In this document: positions 50,426 through 62,326 of the stretch, piece after piece
How the letters are laid out: each line of letters opens with the position of its first letter
How positions within the stretch are numbered: the stretch's first letter is position 1
Source of the DNA: Pseudomonadota bacterium
Lineage (GTDB): Bacteria; Pseudomonadota; Alphaproteobacteria; Sphingomonadales; Sphingomonadaceae
DNA length: 64,000 nt
Assembly: GCA_023436615.1 (NCBI GenBank)
Contig: JAEZIO010000001.1
Location: 1-64,000, forward strand
Direction: 5' to 3'
Position numbers and translations under genes: made by a program
The notes under the pieces: model-generated
The model's input: only the letters and a program-made list of their open reading frames with translations
Told to the model about the DNA's origin: nothing
The model's database searches: none

Positions 50426-52030
50426 ATGGCGACATCAGCACCGCGCGGGGGATTGTTCGGCCGCGTAAAGCCACTCGACGCAATCCTCGCAACCGCTGAG
50501 AAAAAGTCGCTTCACCGCACATTGGGGCCGATCCAGCTGATGCTGTTCGGCGTCGGCTGCATAATCGGCACCGGCATCTTCGTGCTCACGGCGGTGGGCG
50601 CGCAGAAGGCTGGGCCCGGCCTTACGATCTCCTTCATCATCGCGGGCGCAGTCTGCATCGTGGCGGCCCTTTGCTACGCCGAGATCGCGTCGATGGTGCC
50701 GGTCGCGGGCTCCGCCTATACCTACAGCTACGCCGTGCAGGGCGAGTTCCTCGCGTGGACCGTGGGCTGGGCGCTGCTGCTGGAATATGCCGTCGGGGCG
50801 TCAGCGGTCTCGGTCGGCTGGTCGAACTACTTCACCGATACGGTCATGGCGCGAAGCTGGGGGATAGAATTGCCCGCGGCGCTCAAGGCCGGGCCGCTGG
50901 TGCTGGGCGGTCAGCCCGGCGGATTCATCAACCTTCCTGCGTTCATCATCGCCCTTCTCGTCACGTGGCTGCTGATGATCGGCACCACCGAGAGCGCCCG
51001 CGTCAATGCAGCGCTCGTCGCCATCAAGATCACCGCGCTGACAGCCTTCGTGATCCTGACGCTTCCGGTGATGAACGCGGACAATTTCGCGCCATTCGCT
51101 CCCGGCGGCCTTTTCGGCGGCTTCGGCTCCGGCGTCGGCATCGTCGGCGCCGCAGCGACCATGTTCTTCGCCTATGTCGGCTTCGACGCCGTGTCGACCG
51201 CCGCCGAGGAAACCAAGAACCCGCAGCGCAACGTGCCGATCGGACTGATCGGCAGCCTGCTAATTTGCACGGTCTTCTACATGCTGGTTTCCGCGGGCGC
51301 GATCGGAGCGATGGGCGGCAATCCCATCCTCGGCGCGGACGGCGCTCCGCTCGCCACCGGCTCCGAGCAGCTCGCGCGCCAGTGCGCCCTGCCCGAATAC
51401 GCCGGAACGCTGGTTTGTTCGCGCGAGCCGCTCGCGACGGTCCTTCACCACATCGGCTTCGGGGTCATCGGCAACATGCTCGGCTACGCGGCCTTCATCG
51501 CGCTTCCGTCGGTCATCCTGATCCTGCTGTTCGGGCAGACGCGAATCTTCTTCGTGATGGCGCGCGACGGCCTCCTCCCCGAAAAGCTCGCCGAGGTTCA
51601 CCCGCGCTGGAAGACCCCGCACGTGGTCACCGCGATCACGGGCATCGGAGTCGCCGTAGGCGCGGCCTTCTTCCCAGTCGGCCAGCTGGCCGACATCGCC
51701 AATGCCGGCACGCTATACGCATTCCTAATGGTCGCAGTTGCGGTCTGGCAGCTTCGCAAGAAAGATCCGAACCGGCCGCGGCCGTTCCGGGTGCCGGCGA
51801 TAGCGCTGATCGCGCCGCTCACGATCCTCGGGTGCCTGTTCCTGTTCTTCAACCTTCCCGCCCCCGCGATGCTCGTGCTTCCGGTCTGGGGCGCGATCGG
51901 GATCGTGATCTACTACCTCTACGGCTATCGGAAGAGCCATGTGGGCCGGGGCATCGTGGAAGTGCACGAGCAGGAGGCGCACGATCTGCATCCGCACGTT
52001 CCCGGGGTCGACGATCCCGAGCGGCACTGA
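50426..52030 (+). CDS. APC-family amino-acid permease (cationic amino-acid transporter-like)
   Basis: A 534-residue inner-membrane carrier with about 12 to 14 spans. The first span carries the APC substrate-binding motif GVGCIIGTGIFVLTAVG. FFAYVGFDAVSTAAEETKNPQRNVP is typical of the CAT/YfnA group. A periplasmic loop near 300-340 has two cysteines. The C-terminus ends with a His-rich tail (ARD-type HDLHPHVPG). The real substrate is not visible. Confidence 0.87.
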   Translation: MATSAPRGGLFGRVKPLDAILATAEKKSLHRTLGPIQLMLFGVGCIIGTGIFVLTAVGAQKAGPGLTISFIIAGAVCIVAALCYAEIASMVPVAGSAYTYSYAVQGEFLAWTVGWALLLEYAVGASAVSVGWSNYFTDTVMARSWGIELPAALKAGPLVLGGQPGGFINLPAFIIALLVTWLLMIGTTESARVNAALVAIKITALTAFVILTLPVMNADNFAPFAPGGLFGGFGSGVGIVGAAATMFFAYVGFDAVSTAAEETKNPQRNVPIGLIGSLLICTVFYMLVSAGAIGAMGGNPILGADGAPLATGSEQLARQCALPEYAGTLVCSREPLATVLHHIGFGVIGNMLGYAAFIALPSVILILLFGQTRIFFVMARDGLLPEKLAEVHPRWKTPHVVTAITGIGVAVGAAFFPVGQLADIANAGTLYAFLMVAVAVWQLRKKDPNRPRPFRVPAIALIAPLTILGCLFLFFNLPAPAMLVLPVWGAIGIVIYYLYGYRKSHVGRGIVEVHEQEAHDLHPHVPGVDDPERH

Positions 52031-52053
52031 CAGGGGCCTGACGCCCTAGGGCA

Positions 52054-54753
52054 CTAGCTTTCGTCGGCTTCGCGGGCAGCGTCCAGCAGGGCTGCCCGCA
52101 ACGCCTCCATCTGCGCGGACGCGAGCTTGCGGCCGGACGCGGTGCTCACATAAAAAACGTCCACGGCCCGCTCGCCGTAAGTAGCGATATGGGCGGAATG
52201 GACTTCGAGCCGCTGGGCGTGGATTGCGCGGGCCAGGCGCGCGAGCAGCCCCCGCCGGTCGAGCGCGTTCACTTCCACAACGGTGGTTCGGCTCGATGCG
52301 CGCTCGGCAATGGCAACTGAAGGCGCAACGTGGAAGGCGGCCGCCTTGGCGCCCCCGCGCCGTCCCGACGGTATGTGGGGCGGATCCTTGGCGAGTATCG
52401 CCGCTTCGACGGATTTCACCAGGCGCGAGCGGAGCCTCTTGTCCGAATAAGGCCGTCCGTGCGCGTCCTCAACAAGCAGATTGTCGAGAGCCATGCCGTC
52501 GCGAGTCGTGTGGATGCGGGCATCGATGATGCTTGCGCCGGCAGCAGCGAGCCCGGCGCAAATGCGGAAGAACAGGCCCTCCCGGTCAGCCGCAAAGACG
52601 CTTATCCGCGTCGCTCCACGGTCCGGTTCGTCCTCTGCAGCGATGCTCGGCCTGGCATCGCCGATCCTCGCCTCCGCAGCCGCCACCTGCCTCGCGTTCG
52701 ACATCCGCACCTCAGCGGGTTCGGCGAGCCAATAGCTGTCGGGAAGCCGCCGCGCGTATGCGCGCGCGATCTTCGCTTTCCAGTCCAGGCTCTGTCCCAG
52801 CTCCTCCTGCCGCTGCGCCACCGTCTCCGCGCGTCCGCGCTGCTTGTGCCCGAGCCGCAGCTTCTCTTCTGCGGCCTCGAACAAGGTCCGCAGAATCTGA
52901 CGCTTCCAGTCGTTCCACACGCCCGGCCCGACCGCTCGAATATCGACGACCGTGAGGATGAGCAGCAGCCGCAGCCGCTCCGGGCTTTGCACCTGCCGCA
53001 CGAAATCCTCGATCGTTTTCGGGTCGGCAAGATCGCGCTTGAACGCGGTTGAAGACAGCAGCAGGTGATGGCGTACGAGCCAGGCGACGGTTTCGGTCTC
53101 CGCCTCGTCGAGCCCGAGCCGAGGACCGAGGTCGAGCGCCACCTGCTCGCCGAGTACGCTGTGATCGCCTCCCCGCCCCTTTGCGATGTCGTGAAGCAGC
53201 ACCGCGACGTAGAGCACCCGCCGCGAGGCGATTTGCCGGAACAAGGCCGTGGACAAGGGGTGATCTTCGGCGAGTTCGCCGCCCTCGATGGCAGCGAGCA
53301 GCCCAATGGCGCGAATCGCGTGCTCGTCGACGGTGTAATGGTGGTACATGTCGAATTGCATCTGCGCGACGACGCGGCCGAAGTCGGGAACGAACCGGCC
53401 GAACACGCCCGCCTCGTTCATCCATCGCAGGACCAGGTCGGGCGCGTGCATGTTCGTCAGCGCCTCCATGAAGCAGGCGTTCGCCCGGCCATCCTTCCGG
53501 ATGCGTGCGCTGATCAGCTTCGAGTCGCGGCTCGCAGAGCGCATTGCCGCCGGATGGATCTCGAGCCGCTCGCGAGCGGCGATCGCAAACAGTTCGAGCA
53601 ACCGCACGGGATCGTCGCGGAAGAAGTCGTCGGAGGGGACGGACAGGCGGCCCCGGTCGAGAACGAAGCCGTTCAGCGCCTTCGGTCGCCGCCTGATGGT
53701 CGGCAAGGCGAAACGGAGCCCTCTGCGCCCGAGCTTCTCATCGAGTTGCGCGAGGAACACCCCGGTGAGATCGCCGGCCGCCTTTGCGTTCAGGAAGTAG
53801 AAGTGCATGAAGCGCTCGACGGCGCTCTTCCCCGGTCGGTCCGAGTACCGCATCCTGCGCGCGATCGCCTTCTGGTACTCGAAGCCCAACCGCTCTTCAG
53901 CGCGTCCGGCCTCGAGATGAAGATGGCACCGCACCGCCCAGAAGAACCGTTCGGCGCGTTCGAAGGCCGAAAATTCCTCACGGGTGAGCAAGCCTACCGA
54001 GACGAGGTCGGAAGCCTCGCGCACGTCGTAGACATATTTGCCGATCCAGTAGAGCGTCTGGAGGTCGCGAAGGCCGCCCTTTCCGTCCTTGACGTTCGGC
54101 TCGACGACGTAGCGGCTATCGCCCATGCGCAAGTGGCGTTCGTCGCGCTCGGCGAGCTTCGCGGCGACGAATTGCGCAGCCGAGCCGCTGACGATCTTTG
54201 TACGGAATCGAGCCATGGCCTGCTCGAACAGCTCCTCGCTGCCCCACAGCAGCCGCGCCTCGAGGAAGGCGGTGCGGATCGTCATGTCGCTGCGGGCAAG
54301 GTCGATCAGCTCCTCGATCGAGCGGAGCGAATGGCCGACCTTCAGCTTGAGGTCCCACAGCAGGTAGAGAACGTCCTCGACGGTCTTCGCCACAGCAGCG
54401 GTCGGCTGGGCGCGCGACAGGAACATGAGGTCGAGGTCGCTGTAGGGCGCCATCTCCCCGCGGCCGGTGCCGCCGAGCCCGACGATCGCCAGCTCCGGCG
54501 GGGAATCGCCAGTTACATATTCGTAGGCGAGGCGCACGACCTGGGCATGGAGATACGCAGTCGACCGGGCGGCAGTACGGCCGCGGTCAGGCTTCGCCTC
54601 AAGCCGCCTCGCGATCTCGGCGCGGCCATCCTCGACCGCTTTCGCGAGGAGCTTCGCAGCCTTGGCGCGAGCGATACCGCTCATTTCGTCGCCGAGGACC
54701 CGAGGGTCGATGATCGCCCGGCGATCCGCAATGGGATCGAAGGGCGCGTTCAC
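52054..54753 (-). CDS. glnD: [Protein-PII] uridylyltransferase / uridylyl-removing enzyme
   Basis: Senses glutamine and modifies PII proteins to control nitrogen metabolism. The 899-residue enzyme has the nucleotidyltransferase site [20 protein letters not shown] (near 90-107), the HD hydrolase site [14 protein letters not shown] (near 515), and two C-terminal ACT domains, one starting [17 protein letters not shown], the other [18 protein letters not shown]. It starts at GTG, which overlaps the mutS stop (GTGA), so the two are coupled. Confidence 0.96.
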   Translation of the reverse strand: MNAPFDPIADRRAIIDPRVLGDEMSGIARAKAAKLLAKAVEDGRAEIARRLEAKPDRGRTAARSTAYLHAQVVRLAYEYVTGDSPPELAIVGLGGTGRGEMAPYSDLDLMFLSRAQPTAAVAKTVEDVLYLLWDLKLKVGHSLRSIEELIDLARSDMTIRTAFLEARLLWGSEELFEQAMARFRTKIVSGSAAQFVAAKLAERDERHLRMGDSRYVVEPNVKDGKGGLRDLQTLYWIGKYVYDVREASDLVSVGLLTREEFSAFERAERFFWAVRCHLHLEAGRAEERLGFEYQKAIARRMRYSDRPGKSAVERFMHFYFLNAKAAGDLTGVFLAQLDEKLGRRGLRFALPTIRRRPKALNGFVLDRGRLSVPSDDFFRDDPVRLLELFAIAARERLEIHPAAMRSASRDSKLISARIRKDGRANACFMEALTNMHAPDLVLRWMNEAGVFGRFVPDFGRVVAQMQFDMYHHYTVDEHAIRAIGLLAAIEGGELAEDHPLSTALFRQIASRRVLYVAVLLHDIAKGRGGDHSVLGEQVALDLGPRLGLDEAETETVAWLVRHHLLLSSTAFKRDLADPKTIEDFVRQVQSPERLRLLLILTVVDIRAVGPGVWNDWKRQILRTLFEAAEEKLRLGHKQRGRAETVAQRQEELGQSLDWKAKIARAYARRLPDSYWLAEPAEVRMSNARQVAAAEARIGDARPSIAAEDEPDRGATRISVFAADREGLFFRICAGLAAAGASIIDARIHTTRDGMALDNLLVEDAHGRPYSDKRLRSRLVKSVEAAILAKDPPHIPSGRRGGAKAAAFHVAPSVAIAERASSRTTVVEVNALDRRGLLARLARAIHAQRLEVHSAHIATYGERAVDVFYVSTASGRKLASAQMEALRAALLDAAREADES

Positions 54754-57353
54754 GCCCTGCTCCGCTCCGCCAACAGCGACTTGAGGCGGTACAAAGCCTC
54801 GAGCGCCTCGCGTGGCGAGAGCGAATCGGGCTCGATTGCCGCCACCGCCTCCGCGAGCGAGTCGGACTGCTTCTCCGGCTCGGCCGCGGCCGCGAAGAGC
54901 GGGAGGTCATCGAGGCCGGCGGCAATCCCCCCAGTCGCGTCCCGGCCCGCCTCCAGCTTGGCAAGCACGGCCTTCGCGCGCGCGACCACGGCCGGCGGGA
55001 GGCCAGCGAGCTTCGCCACTGCGATTCCGTAGCTGCGGTCGGCTGCGCCGGGGGAAACTTCGTGGAGGAGAACGAGGTCTCCCTTCCACTCTCGCGCGCG
55101 GACGTGGTGCAGCGACAAAGCGTCGAGGCGGGCGCCGAGCCGAGTCAGTTCATGGTAGTGCGTGGCAAAAAGGGTGCGGCACTGGGCCTGGTCGTGCATG
55201 GCCTCGACAACCGCCCAGGCGATGGCAAGGCCGTCATAGGTGGAGGTGCCACGCCCGATCTCGTCGAGTATGACGAGGCTGCGCGGCGTCGCCTGTGCAA
55301 GGATCGCCGCGGTCTCCACCATCTCGACCATGAAAGTCGAGCGCCCGCGCGCCAGATTGTCGGAGGCGCCCACCCGGCTGAACAGGCGGTCGACAAGACC
55401 CACCTTGGCGCGGGCCGCCGGCACGAAGCTCCCGGATTGCGCGAGGACGGCGATCAGCGCTGCCTGTCGAAGGAAGGTCGACTTGCCGCCCATGTTCGGC
55501 CCGGTGATCAGCCACAGCCGGTCGTCCGGTCCCACGCTTAGGTCGTTCGCCACGAAGCGCTCGCCGCTCTGCGTGAGCGCGCTCTCGACCACCGGATGCC
55601 GGCCGCCTTCTATCTCGAGGCAGGGTTGTTCGGAGATCTGCGGGTTTGACCAGCCGCCCTCGGCCGCTCGCTGCGCATGGCTCGCCGCGACATCGATACG
55701 CGCGAGCGCGTCGGCCGTGGCGAGAATCTGCGGCGATGCATTCAACGCGCGCGCCGTCAGTTCTTCCAGATGTTTCGCTTCGAGCGCCAGTGCGTGGGCC
55801 CCCGCCTGGAGAACGTGCGCCGCCTGCTCGTGAAGCTCCGGGGAGTTGAATCGGACGACCCCGGCCAGCGTCTGGCGATGGGTAAAGCCGCTGTCGGGAG
55901 CCATGAGCTTGTCCGCGTGCTTGGCCGCGACTTCGATATGATAGCCGAGCACGGCGTTGTGCCGGATCTTGAGCGACGGGATGCCGGTCGAATCGCGGTA
56001 TTGGCTTTCGAGTGCGGCAATGGCGCGACGGCCGTCGGTCGAGGCCGCGCGGAGCGCATCGAGCCCCTCATCGTAACTTTCGGCGATATAGCCGCCCTTC
56101 GATGAGTCGAGCGGCGGCGAGGCGACCAGTGCCTCGGCCAGCCTATCGACGAGTTCGGCATGGCCGCCGAGCTTCGGAAGGAGCTCGTCAAGCAGCGCCG
56201 GGCGATCTGCCTCGCCTTCGAGATTGGCTTTAAGCGAACGGGACGCAGCAAGGCCGTCGCGGATCTGCGCGAGGTCGCGGGGCCCGCCGCGGCCGGCAGT
56301 CAATCTCGCAAGCGCCCTCGAGACATCGGGAAGCGCCCGAAATGCGGAGCGCGTGCGCTCGCGCAGGAGCTGGTCCGCGTGAAACCAGGCGACGAGGGCC
56401 AATCGACGGTCGATCGCCGCTTTGTCGGTCAGCGGCGCGGAGATGTCGGCAGCAAGTAGCCGGCGGCCGCAGGCGGTCACGCAGCGGTCGATCTCGCCGA
56501 GCAGGCTCCCCGCGAGGCTGCCTTGGACAGACCGCGTAAGCTCGAGACTTTCGCGAGTCGCGCAATCGATCTGCATATGAGCGGACCGCGCAACGCGCTT
56601 CGGAGCGTCGAGGAGGACGTCCGCACCCTTCTGGGTTGCCTCCAGATAGGCCACCAACCCGCCTGCCGCAGCAAGCTCGGCGCGCGTCGGAGAACCGATG
56701 CCGTCGAGCGTGGCGAGTCCGAAACGCTGCTTGAGCGCTCGCTGGCCCGCGATGCTGTCGAAACCGCCATGACCTTCGCGCGTCGCGACACCGGGGACGG
56801 AGCCCTCGGCAACCGTTTCCGCGGGCGACAGCCGCGCCAGCTCGGACGCCAGCTCGCCCGGACCGCAGGCGATAAGCTCGAACCGGCCCGTCGAAATGTC
56901 GGCGGCCGCAATGGCCCAGTCTTCGCCAGCGCGTCCGACGGCCGCAAGCCAATTGGCCGCACCCGATTCGAGCAGGGTGTCCTCGGTCAGCGTTCCGGGC
57001 GTCACCAGGCGGACGATCGCACGCTCGACCAGCGCCTTGCTGCCGCGCGCCTTGCGCGCTTCGGCCGGGCTCTCGGTCTGCTCGGCGATTGCCACGCGAA
57101 AGCCCCCCTTGATGAGCCGCGCGAGGTACGATTCCGCCGAATGAACCGGTACGCCGCACATCGGGATCGGCTGGCCCGCGTCCTCGCCGCGCTGGGTCAG
57201 CGCGATGTCGAGGGAGGCCGAGGCCGCTTTCGCATCTTCGAAGAAGAGCTCGAAGAAGTCGCCCATGCGATAGAACAGCAGCGCATCGCCGGCCTCGTCC
57301 TTGAGGCGCCGGTACTGCGCCATCATCGGAGTCGGGGCGTCGGCTCTGGCCAT
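54750..57353 (-). CDS. mutS: DNA mismatch repair protein MutS
   Basis: Recognises mispaired bases and starts mismatch repair. The 867-residue protein has the mismatch-binding Phe-x-Glu in RMGDFFELF (near residue 31), the Walker [10 protein letters not shown] (near 617), [20 protein letters not shown], the Walker [17 protein letters not shown] and THYHEL. The start is at ATG 57353 ([18 protein letters not shown]); the longer upstream frame has no family counterpart. It is followed, coupled, by glnD. No mutL in the window. Confidence 0.96.
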   Translation of the reverse strand: MARADAPTPMMAQYRRLKDEAGDALLFYRMGDFFELFFEDAKAASASLDIALTQRGEDAGQPIPMCGVPVHSAESYLARLIKGGFRVAIAEQTESPAEARKARGSKALVERAIVRLVTPGTLTEDTLLESGAANWLAAVGRAGEDWAIAAADISTGRFELIACGPGELASELARLSPAETVAEGSVPGVATREGHGGFDSIAGQRALKQRFGLATLDGIGSPTRAELAAAGGLVAYLEATQKGADVLLDAPKRVARSAHMQIDCATRESLELTRSVQGSLAGSLLGEIDRCVTACGRRLLAADISAPLTDKAAIDRRLALVAWFHADQLLRERTRSAFRALPDVSRALARLTAGRGGPRDLAQIRDGLAASRSLKANLEGEADRPALLDELLPKLGGHAELVDRLAEALVASPPLDSSKGGYIAESYDEGLDALRAASTDGRRAIAALESQYRDSTGIPSLKIRHNAVLGYHIEVAAKHADKLMAPDSGFTHRQTLAGVVRFNSPELHEQAAHVLQAGAHALALEAKHLEELTARALNASPQILATADALARIDVAASHAQRAAEGGWSNPQISEQPCLEIEGGRHPVVESALTQSGERFVANDLSVGPDDRLWLITGPNMGGKSTFLRQAALIAVLAQSGSFVPAARAKVGLVDRLFSRVGASDNLARGRSTFMVEMVETAAILAQATPRSLVILDEIGRGTSTYDGLAIAWAVVEAMHDQAQCRTLFATHYHELTRLGARLDALSLHHVRAREWKGDLVLLHEVSPGAADRSYGIAVAKLAGLPPAVVARAKAVLAKLEAGRDATGGIAAGLDDLPLFAAAAEPEKQSDSLAEAVAAIEPDSLSPREALEALYRLKSLLAERSRA

Positions 57354-57431
57354 GCATGCAGTGGTAGCCGGTCGGCGTGACTCTTCCCACACCCTTTGGC
57401 TAAAGCGCGCGGCGCAAGGAGCGGCGCGCAA

Positions 57432-59711
57432 ATGAGTGAAAGCAACATCAAGTTCTCGGAAGCGGAAGCGCTCGAGTTTCATTCGCGCGGGCGACCCGGC
57501 AAGGTCGAGATCGTCGCGTCCAAGCCGATGGCGACGCAGCGCGACCTCAGCCTTGCTTATTCACCGGGGGTGGCCGTTCCCGTCCGCGCGATCGCCGACA
57601 ACCCGACCTGCGCCTACGACTATACCGCGAAGGGCAACCTGGTCGCAGTGATCTCCAACGGCACGGCGATCCTCGGCCTCGGCAATCTCGGCGCGCTCGC
57701 GGCCAAGCCGGTGATGGAAGGCAAGGCCGTGCTGTTCAAGCGGTTCGCCGACGTCGACGCGATCGACCTCGAGGTCGCCACGGAGGACTGCGACGATTTC
57801 ATCAACGCGGTGGCCCTCCTCGAACCCAGCTTCGGCGGAATCAACTTGGAAGACATCGCGGCGCCCGACTGCTTCGTCATCGAGCAGACGCTTCGCGAGC
57901 GGATGAACATCCCGGTTTTCCATGACGACCAGCACGGCACCGCAATCATCACCGCGGCCGGGCTGATCAACGCCTGCCACCTCACCCATCGAGCGCTCGG
58001 CAACATCAAGGTCGTCGTGAACGGTGCGGGGGCGGCGGCGATCGCCTGCACCGAGCTCGTCAAAGCCATGGGGGTGAAAGGCGACAATGTGGTCATGTGC
58101 GACCGCAAGGGCGTGATCCACAACGGCCGCACCGACCTGGACCAATGGAAGTCCGCCCACGCCGTCGACACCGATGCGCGGACCCTCGGCGAAGCGCTCG
58201 TCGACGCCGACGTCTTCCTCGGCCTTTCCGCAGCCGGCGCGCTAAAGCCCGACATGGTCAAGACGATGGCGGATCAGCCGATCATCTTCGCGATGGCGAA
58301 CCCGGACCCGGAAATCTGGCCCCCGGACGCGATGGAGGCGCGGCCCGATGCCATCATCGCGACAGGCCGCTCGGACTTTCCGAACCAGGTCAACAACGTC
58401 CTTGGCTTCCCGTTCATATTCCGCGGCGCACTCGACGTGCGCGCGACGGCCATCAACGACGAGATGAAGATCGCCGCCGCGGAAGCGCTTGCCGAGCTCG
58501 CGCGCGAACCTGTGCCGGAGGAGGTCGCCGCTGCCTACGGCGGGCGCAGCCAGAGCTTTGGCCGCGATTACATCATTCCCGCCCCCTTCGACCCGCGACT
58601 GATGGAAGTGGTCGCCTCCGCGGTCGCCGAAGCGGCGATCCGAAGCGGCGTCGCGCAGAAGGAGGTCGAAGATTTCGACGTGTACCGGCAGACGTTGCGT
58701 GCACGACTGAACCCGACGGTATCGGTCCTCAGCCTTGCCTACGAAGCGGCCAGGGCCCAGCCGAAGCGCGTATTGTTCGCCGAGGGCGAGGAACCGAATG
58801 TGCTGCGCGCGGCAATCGCGTTCCGAGAGGCGGGTTACGGGACGCCGGTCCTCGTCGGACGCGAGGACGTATATGACCGGCTGAAACAGATGGGTGTCGA
58901 GGAGCCCGAGAGCTACGAAGTCCTCAACAGCCGCAATTCACCGCTGGTCGGCCGCGCAGTCGATTACATCTACAGCAAACACCAGCGGCATGGCCTGCTC
59001 CGCCGAGAGGTCGAGCGGATGGTCAACCAGGATCGCAATTCCTTCGCGGCGGCAATGCTGGCGCTCGGCGAGGCGGATGCGATGATCACTGGAACGACAC
59101 GGCCGTTCAGCCAGTCGCTTCGCCAGGTCCGGCAGGTGATCGAAGACGAGAAGGAAGCGACGCCGTTCGGCATCAACCTGATCGTGTCGCGACACCGAAC
59201 CGTGCTGATCGCCGACACTGCCGTGACGGAGCGTCCGGACGCCAAGCAGCTCGCGGCAATTGCCCTGCGCTCGGCCGGCTTTGCGCGCCGGATGGGGCTC
59301 GAGCCGCGGATCGCCTTCATCAGCTACACCACCTTCGGAAACCCGCCAGGCACGCATATCGAGGAGCTTCGCGGCGCGGTCCAGCTGCTCGACACGATCA
59401 ATACCGACTTCGAATATGAAGGGGAGATGGGACCTGACGTCGCTCTCGATTTCGAGATGCAGCGCCGCTTCTATCCGTTCAGCCGCCTGACCGGCCCCGC
59501 GAACGTCCTGGTGATGCCCGGGCTGCAGTCCGCCAACCTGTCGTCCAAGCTGTTGCGCAGCCTCGGAGGCGAGAGCGTGCTTGGACCGTTCATCGTCGGG
59601 CTCGAGCTTCCCGTACAGATCGCGCCGATGACGGCGAGCGCGTCCGACCTGGTCACGCTCGCGGTACTTGCGGCCGGCAGCGCGCCGGACAGGCGGCGGG
59701 CAAAGGGCTAG
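57432..59711 (+). CDS. maeB: NADP-dependent malic enzyme (with phosphotransacetylase-like domain)
   Basis: Makes pyruvate and NADPH from malate. The 759-residue protein has a malic enzyme half, with [24 protein letters not shown] metal region (seen as [12 protein letters not shown]), [11 protein letters not shown] near 167 and the dinucleotide [13 protein letters not shown]. Its second half (about 430-759) resembles phosphate acetyltransferase, probably regulatory. The ATG at 57432 is preceded by AAGGAG. It converges on rsh with a 4-base overlap of ends. Confidence 0.95.
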   Translation: MSESNIKFSEAEALEFHSRGRPGKVEIVASKPMATQRDLSLAYSPGVAVPVRAIADNPTCAYDYTAKGNLVAVISNGTAILGLGNLGALAAKPVMEGKAVLFKRFADVDAIDLEVATEDCDDFINAVALLEPSFGGINLEDIAAPDCFVIEQTLRERMNIPVFHDDQHGTAIITAAGLINACHLTHRALGNIKVVVNGAGAAAIACTELVKAMGVKGDNVVMCDRKGVIHNGRTDLDQWKSAHAVDTDARTLGEALVDADVFLGLSAAGALKPDMVKTMADQPIIFAMANPDPEIWPPDAMEARPDAIIATGRSDFPNQVNNVLGFPFIFRGALDVRATAINDEMKIAAAEALAELAREPVPEEVAAAYGGRSQSFGRDYIIPAPFDPRLMEVVASAVAEAAIRSGVAQKEVEDFDVYRQTLRARLNPTVSVLSLAYEAARAQPKRVLFAEGEEPNVLRAAIAFREAGYGTPVLVGREDVYDRLKQMGVEEPESYEVLNSRNSPLVGRAVDYIYSKHQRHGLLRREVERMVNQDRNSFAAAMLALGEADAMITGTTRPFSQSLRQVRQVIEDEKEATPFGINLIVSRHRTVLIADTAVTERPDAKQLAAIALRSAGFARRMGLEPRIAFISYTTFGNPPGTHIEELRGAVQLLDTINTDFEYEGEMGPDVALDFEMQRRFYPFSRLTGPANVLVMPGLQSANLSSKLLRSLGGESVLGPFIVGLELPVQIAPMTASASDLVTLAVLAAGSAPDRRRAKG

Positions 59712-61795
59712 ATCCGCTCGACCGAGCTGACCGGATCGGCGTCGCGAAGCGCGGCGATGATCGTGTGCAGGTGGGCAAGGTCATGCACCTCGATGTCGAG
59801 GTGAAACGTCTGGAAGCTTCCGTCCCGGTGGACGAGATGCAGGTTGACGATGTTGGCGTGCTTGGCGCCGAGGATTCCCGCCATCGTTCCCAGCGCTCCC
59901 GGAACGTCGTGAAGAATGACGGCCAGGCGCGCGGCGCCGCCCGATCCCTCGCCCCAGGCAAGGTCCAGCCAGTCGGCATCGACTCCGCTCGCGAGCGTGT
60001 CGCAGCCGATGACATGCACCTCGATCTCCTCGTCCTCGCGGCGCAGCCCGACGATCCGATCGCCCGGAATCGGGTGGCAGCAGGTCGCGAGATGATAAGC
60101 GACTCCGGGCGTCAGGCCCTTGATCGATATCGCCGTCCGCTGCGCCGGCGGCCGCGGCGCGACATCGGCGCCGGCCGAGCCCGGCATCAGCGCTTCCATG
60201 ACTTCCTCGTCACTGACGCGCTTGCGCGCGATCGCGATCATCAGCGCGTCCGCATCTTCCATCGCCAGCTTCTTGAGCGCGCGCTTCAAGGCGTCGTCCC
60301 CAAGCTCCGCCGGCAAACGGTCGACAATCTCGTCGTAAATCTTGCGGCCGAGCTCGATCGTCTCGTCGCGCTCCTTGTGGCGGACGAAGCGGCGAACGCC
60401 GGCGCGCGCCTTGCCGGTGGCGACGAAACGCAGCCACGAAGGCTGCGGGTGCTGCGCTTCCGAAGCGAGGATTTCGACCTGGTCGCCGTTTTCGAGCATC
60501 GTGCGAAGCGGGACAACGCGGCCGTTGACCTTCGCTCCGACGGTGCGGTCGCCGAGGTCGGTATGCACCGCATAGGCGAAGTCGACCGGAGTGGCGCCCT
60601 TCGGCAGCTGGATCAACTCGCCCTTCGGAGTGAACGCGAAGATCCGGTCCTGGTACATCGCCATTCGAGTGTGCTCGAGCAACTCCTCGGGGCTCTCGGC
60701 ATGCTCCAGGATTTCCACCAGCTCGTCGACCCACGGGATGTTGAGGTCGGCCTGCGGCTTGCGCTCCTTGTAGGCCCAGTGCGCCGCCAGCCCCCGCTCC
60801 GCCTGCTCGTGCATGGTTCGGTCGCGAATCTGGATTTCGATCCGCATCTTCGAATCGTGGATCACCGACGTGTGAAGCGACGAATAGCCGTTGCGCTTCG
60901 GCGTCGAGATGTAATCCTTGAAGCGGCCGGGGACCATCGGCCAGCGCTGGTGGATCAGGCCGAGCGCACGGTAGCAATCCTCGACACTGTCCACGATCAC
61001 CCGGAACGCCATGACGTCCGATAGTTGTTCGAAGCTGATGTGCCGTTCGGCCATCTTCTTCCAGATCGAATAGGGGTGCTTCTCGCGCCCGGTGACTTCA
61101 GCTTCCAGCCCATTGTCGGCGAGATGAAGCTCGAGCCCGAGGCCGATGCGGCTGACGAGGTCGCCGCCCTGCTCGTGGAGATGCTTGAGGCGCCGGGTGA
61201 TCGAGGCATGAGCGTCCGGCTCGAGCTCGCGGAATGCGAGCGTCTGCATCTCGGTCATCATCTCGTACATGCCGATTCGCTCGGCGAGCGGCGCGTAGAT
61301 GTCCATCGTCTCGCGTGCGATCCGGCGCCGCTTCTCCTCCGACGGCACGTGATGAAGCGTGCGCATGTTGTGGAGCCGGTCCGCGAGCTTCACGAGAAGC
61401 ACGCGGATGTCGTCCGACAGCGCCAGCAGGAACTTGCGCAGGTTCTCCGCGGCGCGCTCATTCTCTGATTGCGCCTCGATCTTGCTGAGCTTCGTCACCC
61501 CGTCGACGAGCCGGGCGACATCCTTGCCGAACAGCTTCTCGATTTCCTCGGGCGTCGCCACCGTGTCCTCGATCGTGTCATGCAGGATCGCGGTGACGAT
61601 GGTCTGGTCGTCGAGCTTCAGGTCGGTGAGGATTCCCGCGACTTCGATTGGATGGCTGAAATAAGGATCGCCCGACGCCCGCTGCTGGCCGCCATGCGCC
61701 TTCATCGAAAAAACGTAGGCGCGGTTGATGAGTCCTTCGTCCGCGTCGGGGTCGTAGGACCGGACCTTCTCGATAAGCTCATACTGTCGAAGCAC
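59708..61795 (-). CDS. rsh: Bifunctional (p)ppGpp synthetase/hydrolase (Rsh)
   Basis: Makes and degrades the alarmone (p)ppGpp. A 695-residue product if it starts at GTG 61795 (VLRQYELIEKV), which matches the usual start; an ATG at 61855 would add 20 residues. Domains in order: HD hydrolase with YFSHPIEVAGIL and AILHDTIEDT; synthetase with the RFKD motif of bifunctional enzymes and NGYSSLHTSVI; TGS with GELIQLPKGATPVDFAY; a linker with CCHPIPGDRIVG; and a C-terminal ACT domain. The hydrolase site is intact, so it is not a RelA-only form. Confidence 0.95.
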   Translation of the reverse strand: MLRQYELIEKVRSYDPDADEGLINRAYVFSMKAHGGQQRASGDPYFSHPIEVAGILTDLKLDDQTIVTAILHDTIEDTVATPEEIEKLFGKDVARLVDGVTKLSKIEAQSENERAAENLRKFLLALSDDIRVLLVKLADRLHNMRTLHHVPSEEKRRRIARETMDIYAPLAERIGMYEMMTEMQTLAFRELEPDAHASITRRLKHLHEQGGDLVSRIGLGLELHLADNGLEAEVTGREKHPYSIWKKMAERHISFEQLSDVMAFRVIVDSVEDCYRALGLIHQRWPMVPGRFKDYISTPKRNGYSSLHTSVIHDSKMRIEIQIRDRTMHEQAERGLAAHWAYKERKPQADLNIPWVDELVEILEHAESPEELLEHTRMAMYQDRIFAFTPKGELIQLPKGATPVDFAYAVHTDLGDRTVGAKVNGRVVPLRTMLENGDQVEILASEAQHPQPSWLRFVATGKARAGVRRFVRHKERDETIELGRKIYDEIVDRLPAELGDDALKRALKKLAMEDADALMIAIARKRVSDEEVMEALMPGSAGADVAPRPPAQRTAISIKGLTPGVAYHLATCCHPIPGDRIVGLRREDEEIEVHVIGCDTLASGVDADWLDLAWGEGSGGAARLAVILHDVPGALGTMAGILGAKHANIVNLHLVHRDGSFQTFHLDIEVHDLAHLHTIIAALRDADPVSSVERI

Positions 61796-61885
61796 GCCCC
61801 TAAGATGGTGCGGGGCAACATCAAAGTGCAAGCGAGTATGTGGGGCCGCGCTCATGGGAGGGAGCGAGCGCGGCCCCGCCGGGCC

Positions 61886-62209
61886 TCAGCGCGCGGTGGC
61901 GAGCGCCCTGTCCGAACCTCGTTTCGCCGAAGCATTGCACCGGTCGAGATCGCTCGCCGCGAGTTCCCGGCCGTCGACCTTGAAGCTTTGGATCTTCCCG
62001 GTCTGCTTCGCCAGGGCCTGGCAAATCACCACCGGCCGGCTGGTCTGGGAGATCCCGACACACGATGTTTGCGCGCAGCTCCAGACGAGATCGCGAGCCG
62101 CGATCTTCGCCGCCGGTGCAGGAGCGGCGATGCTGGCCGAATAGGTCGCGGCGGCAGCCGGCGCGGCGGTCACGGCAATGGCGGCTAGCGCCCACAGCGG
62201 TCGGAACAT
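61886..62209 (-). CDS. Small exported protein, CC_3452-like
   Basis: A 107-residue protein with a signal peptide (about 1-22, cleavage near AAA-AT). The mature part has a conserved-looking cysteine pattern: LVWSCAQTSCVG, then VVICQAL, and LDRCNASA near the end, giving four Cys that could make two disulfides. It resembles the short periplasmic CC_3452 family of Caulobacterales and Sphingomonadales as I recall it. GAGAGGAC precedes the ATG at 62209. It is divergent from the HxlR gene and shares its operator region. Confidence 0.72.
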   Translation of the reverse strand: MFRPLWALAAIAVTAAPAAAATYSASIAAPAPAAKIAARDLVWSCAQTSCVGISQTSRPVVICQALAKQTGKIQSFKVDGRELAASDLDRCNASAKRGSDRALATAR

Positions 62210-62226
62210 CGCAGTCCTCTCATTCC

Positions 62227-62275
62227 GTTGCAATGTGCAACTGGAATAGGCCGATATGGTTTCTGTTCGCAACTG
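62227..62275. promoter_or_regulatory. Operator candidate in the hxlR divergent region
   Basis: GTTGC-N5-GCAAC (62227-62241) is a perfect inverted repeat. The heptamer GCAACTG occurs twice in the same direction (62237-62243 and 62269-62275), 32 bp apart, about three helical turns. The HxlR-type regulator next to it probably binds here and controls both divergent genes. Inference from symmetry and position. Confidence 0.35.
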
Positions 62276-62326
62276 TTCTTTTTCGCGGCTTTGTGCTTTT
62301 CTGCAGTGTCGAGGGAGGAAAACAGG

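Noticed and set aside
53065..55032. 655-codon plus-strand frame opposite glnD and mutS
   Set aside because: Crosses the border of two real genes on the other strand and has no motif.
59708..61855. RelA-only (synthetase-only) assignment
   Set aside because: The HD hydrolase motif HDTIEDT and the RFKD synthetase motif are both intact, as in bifunctional Rsh enzymes.
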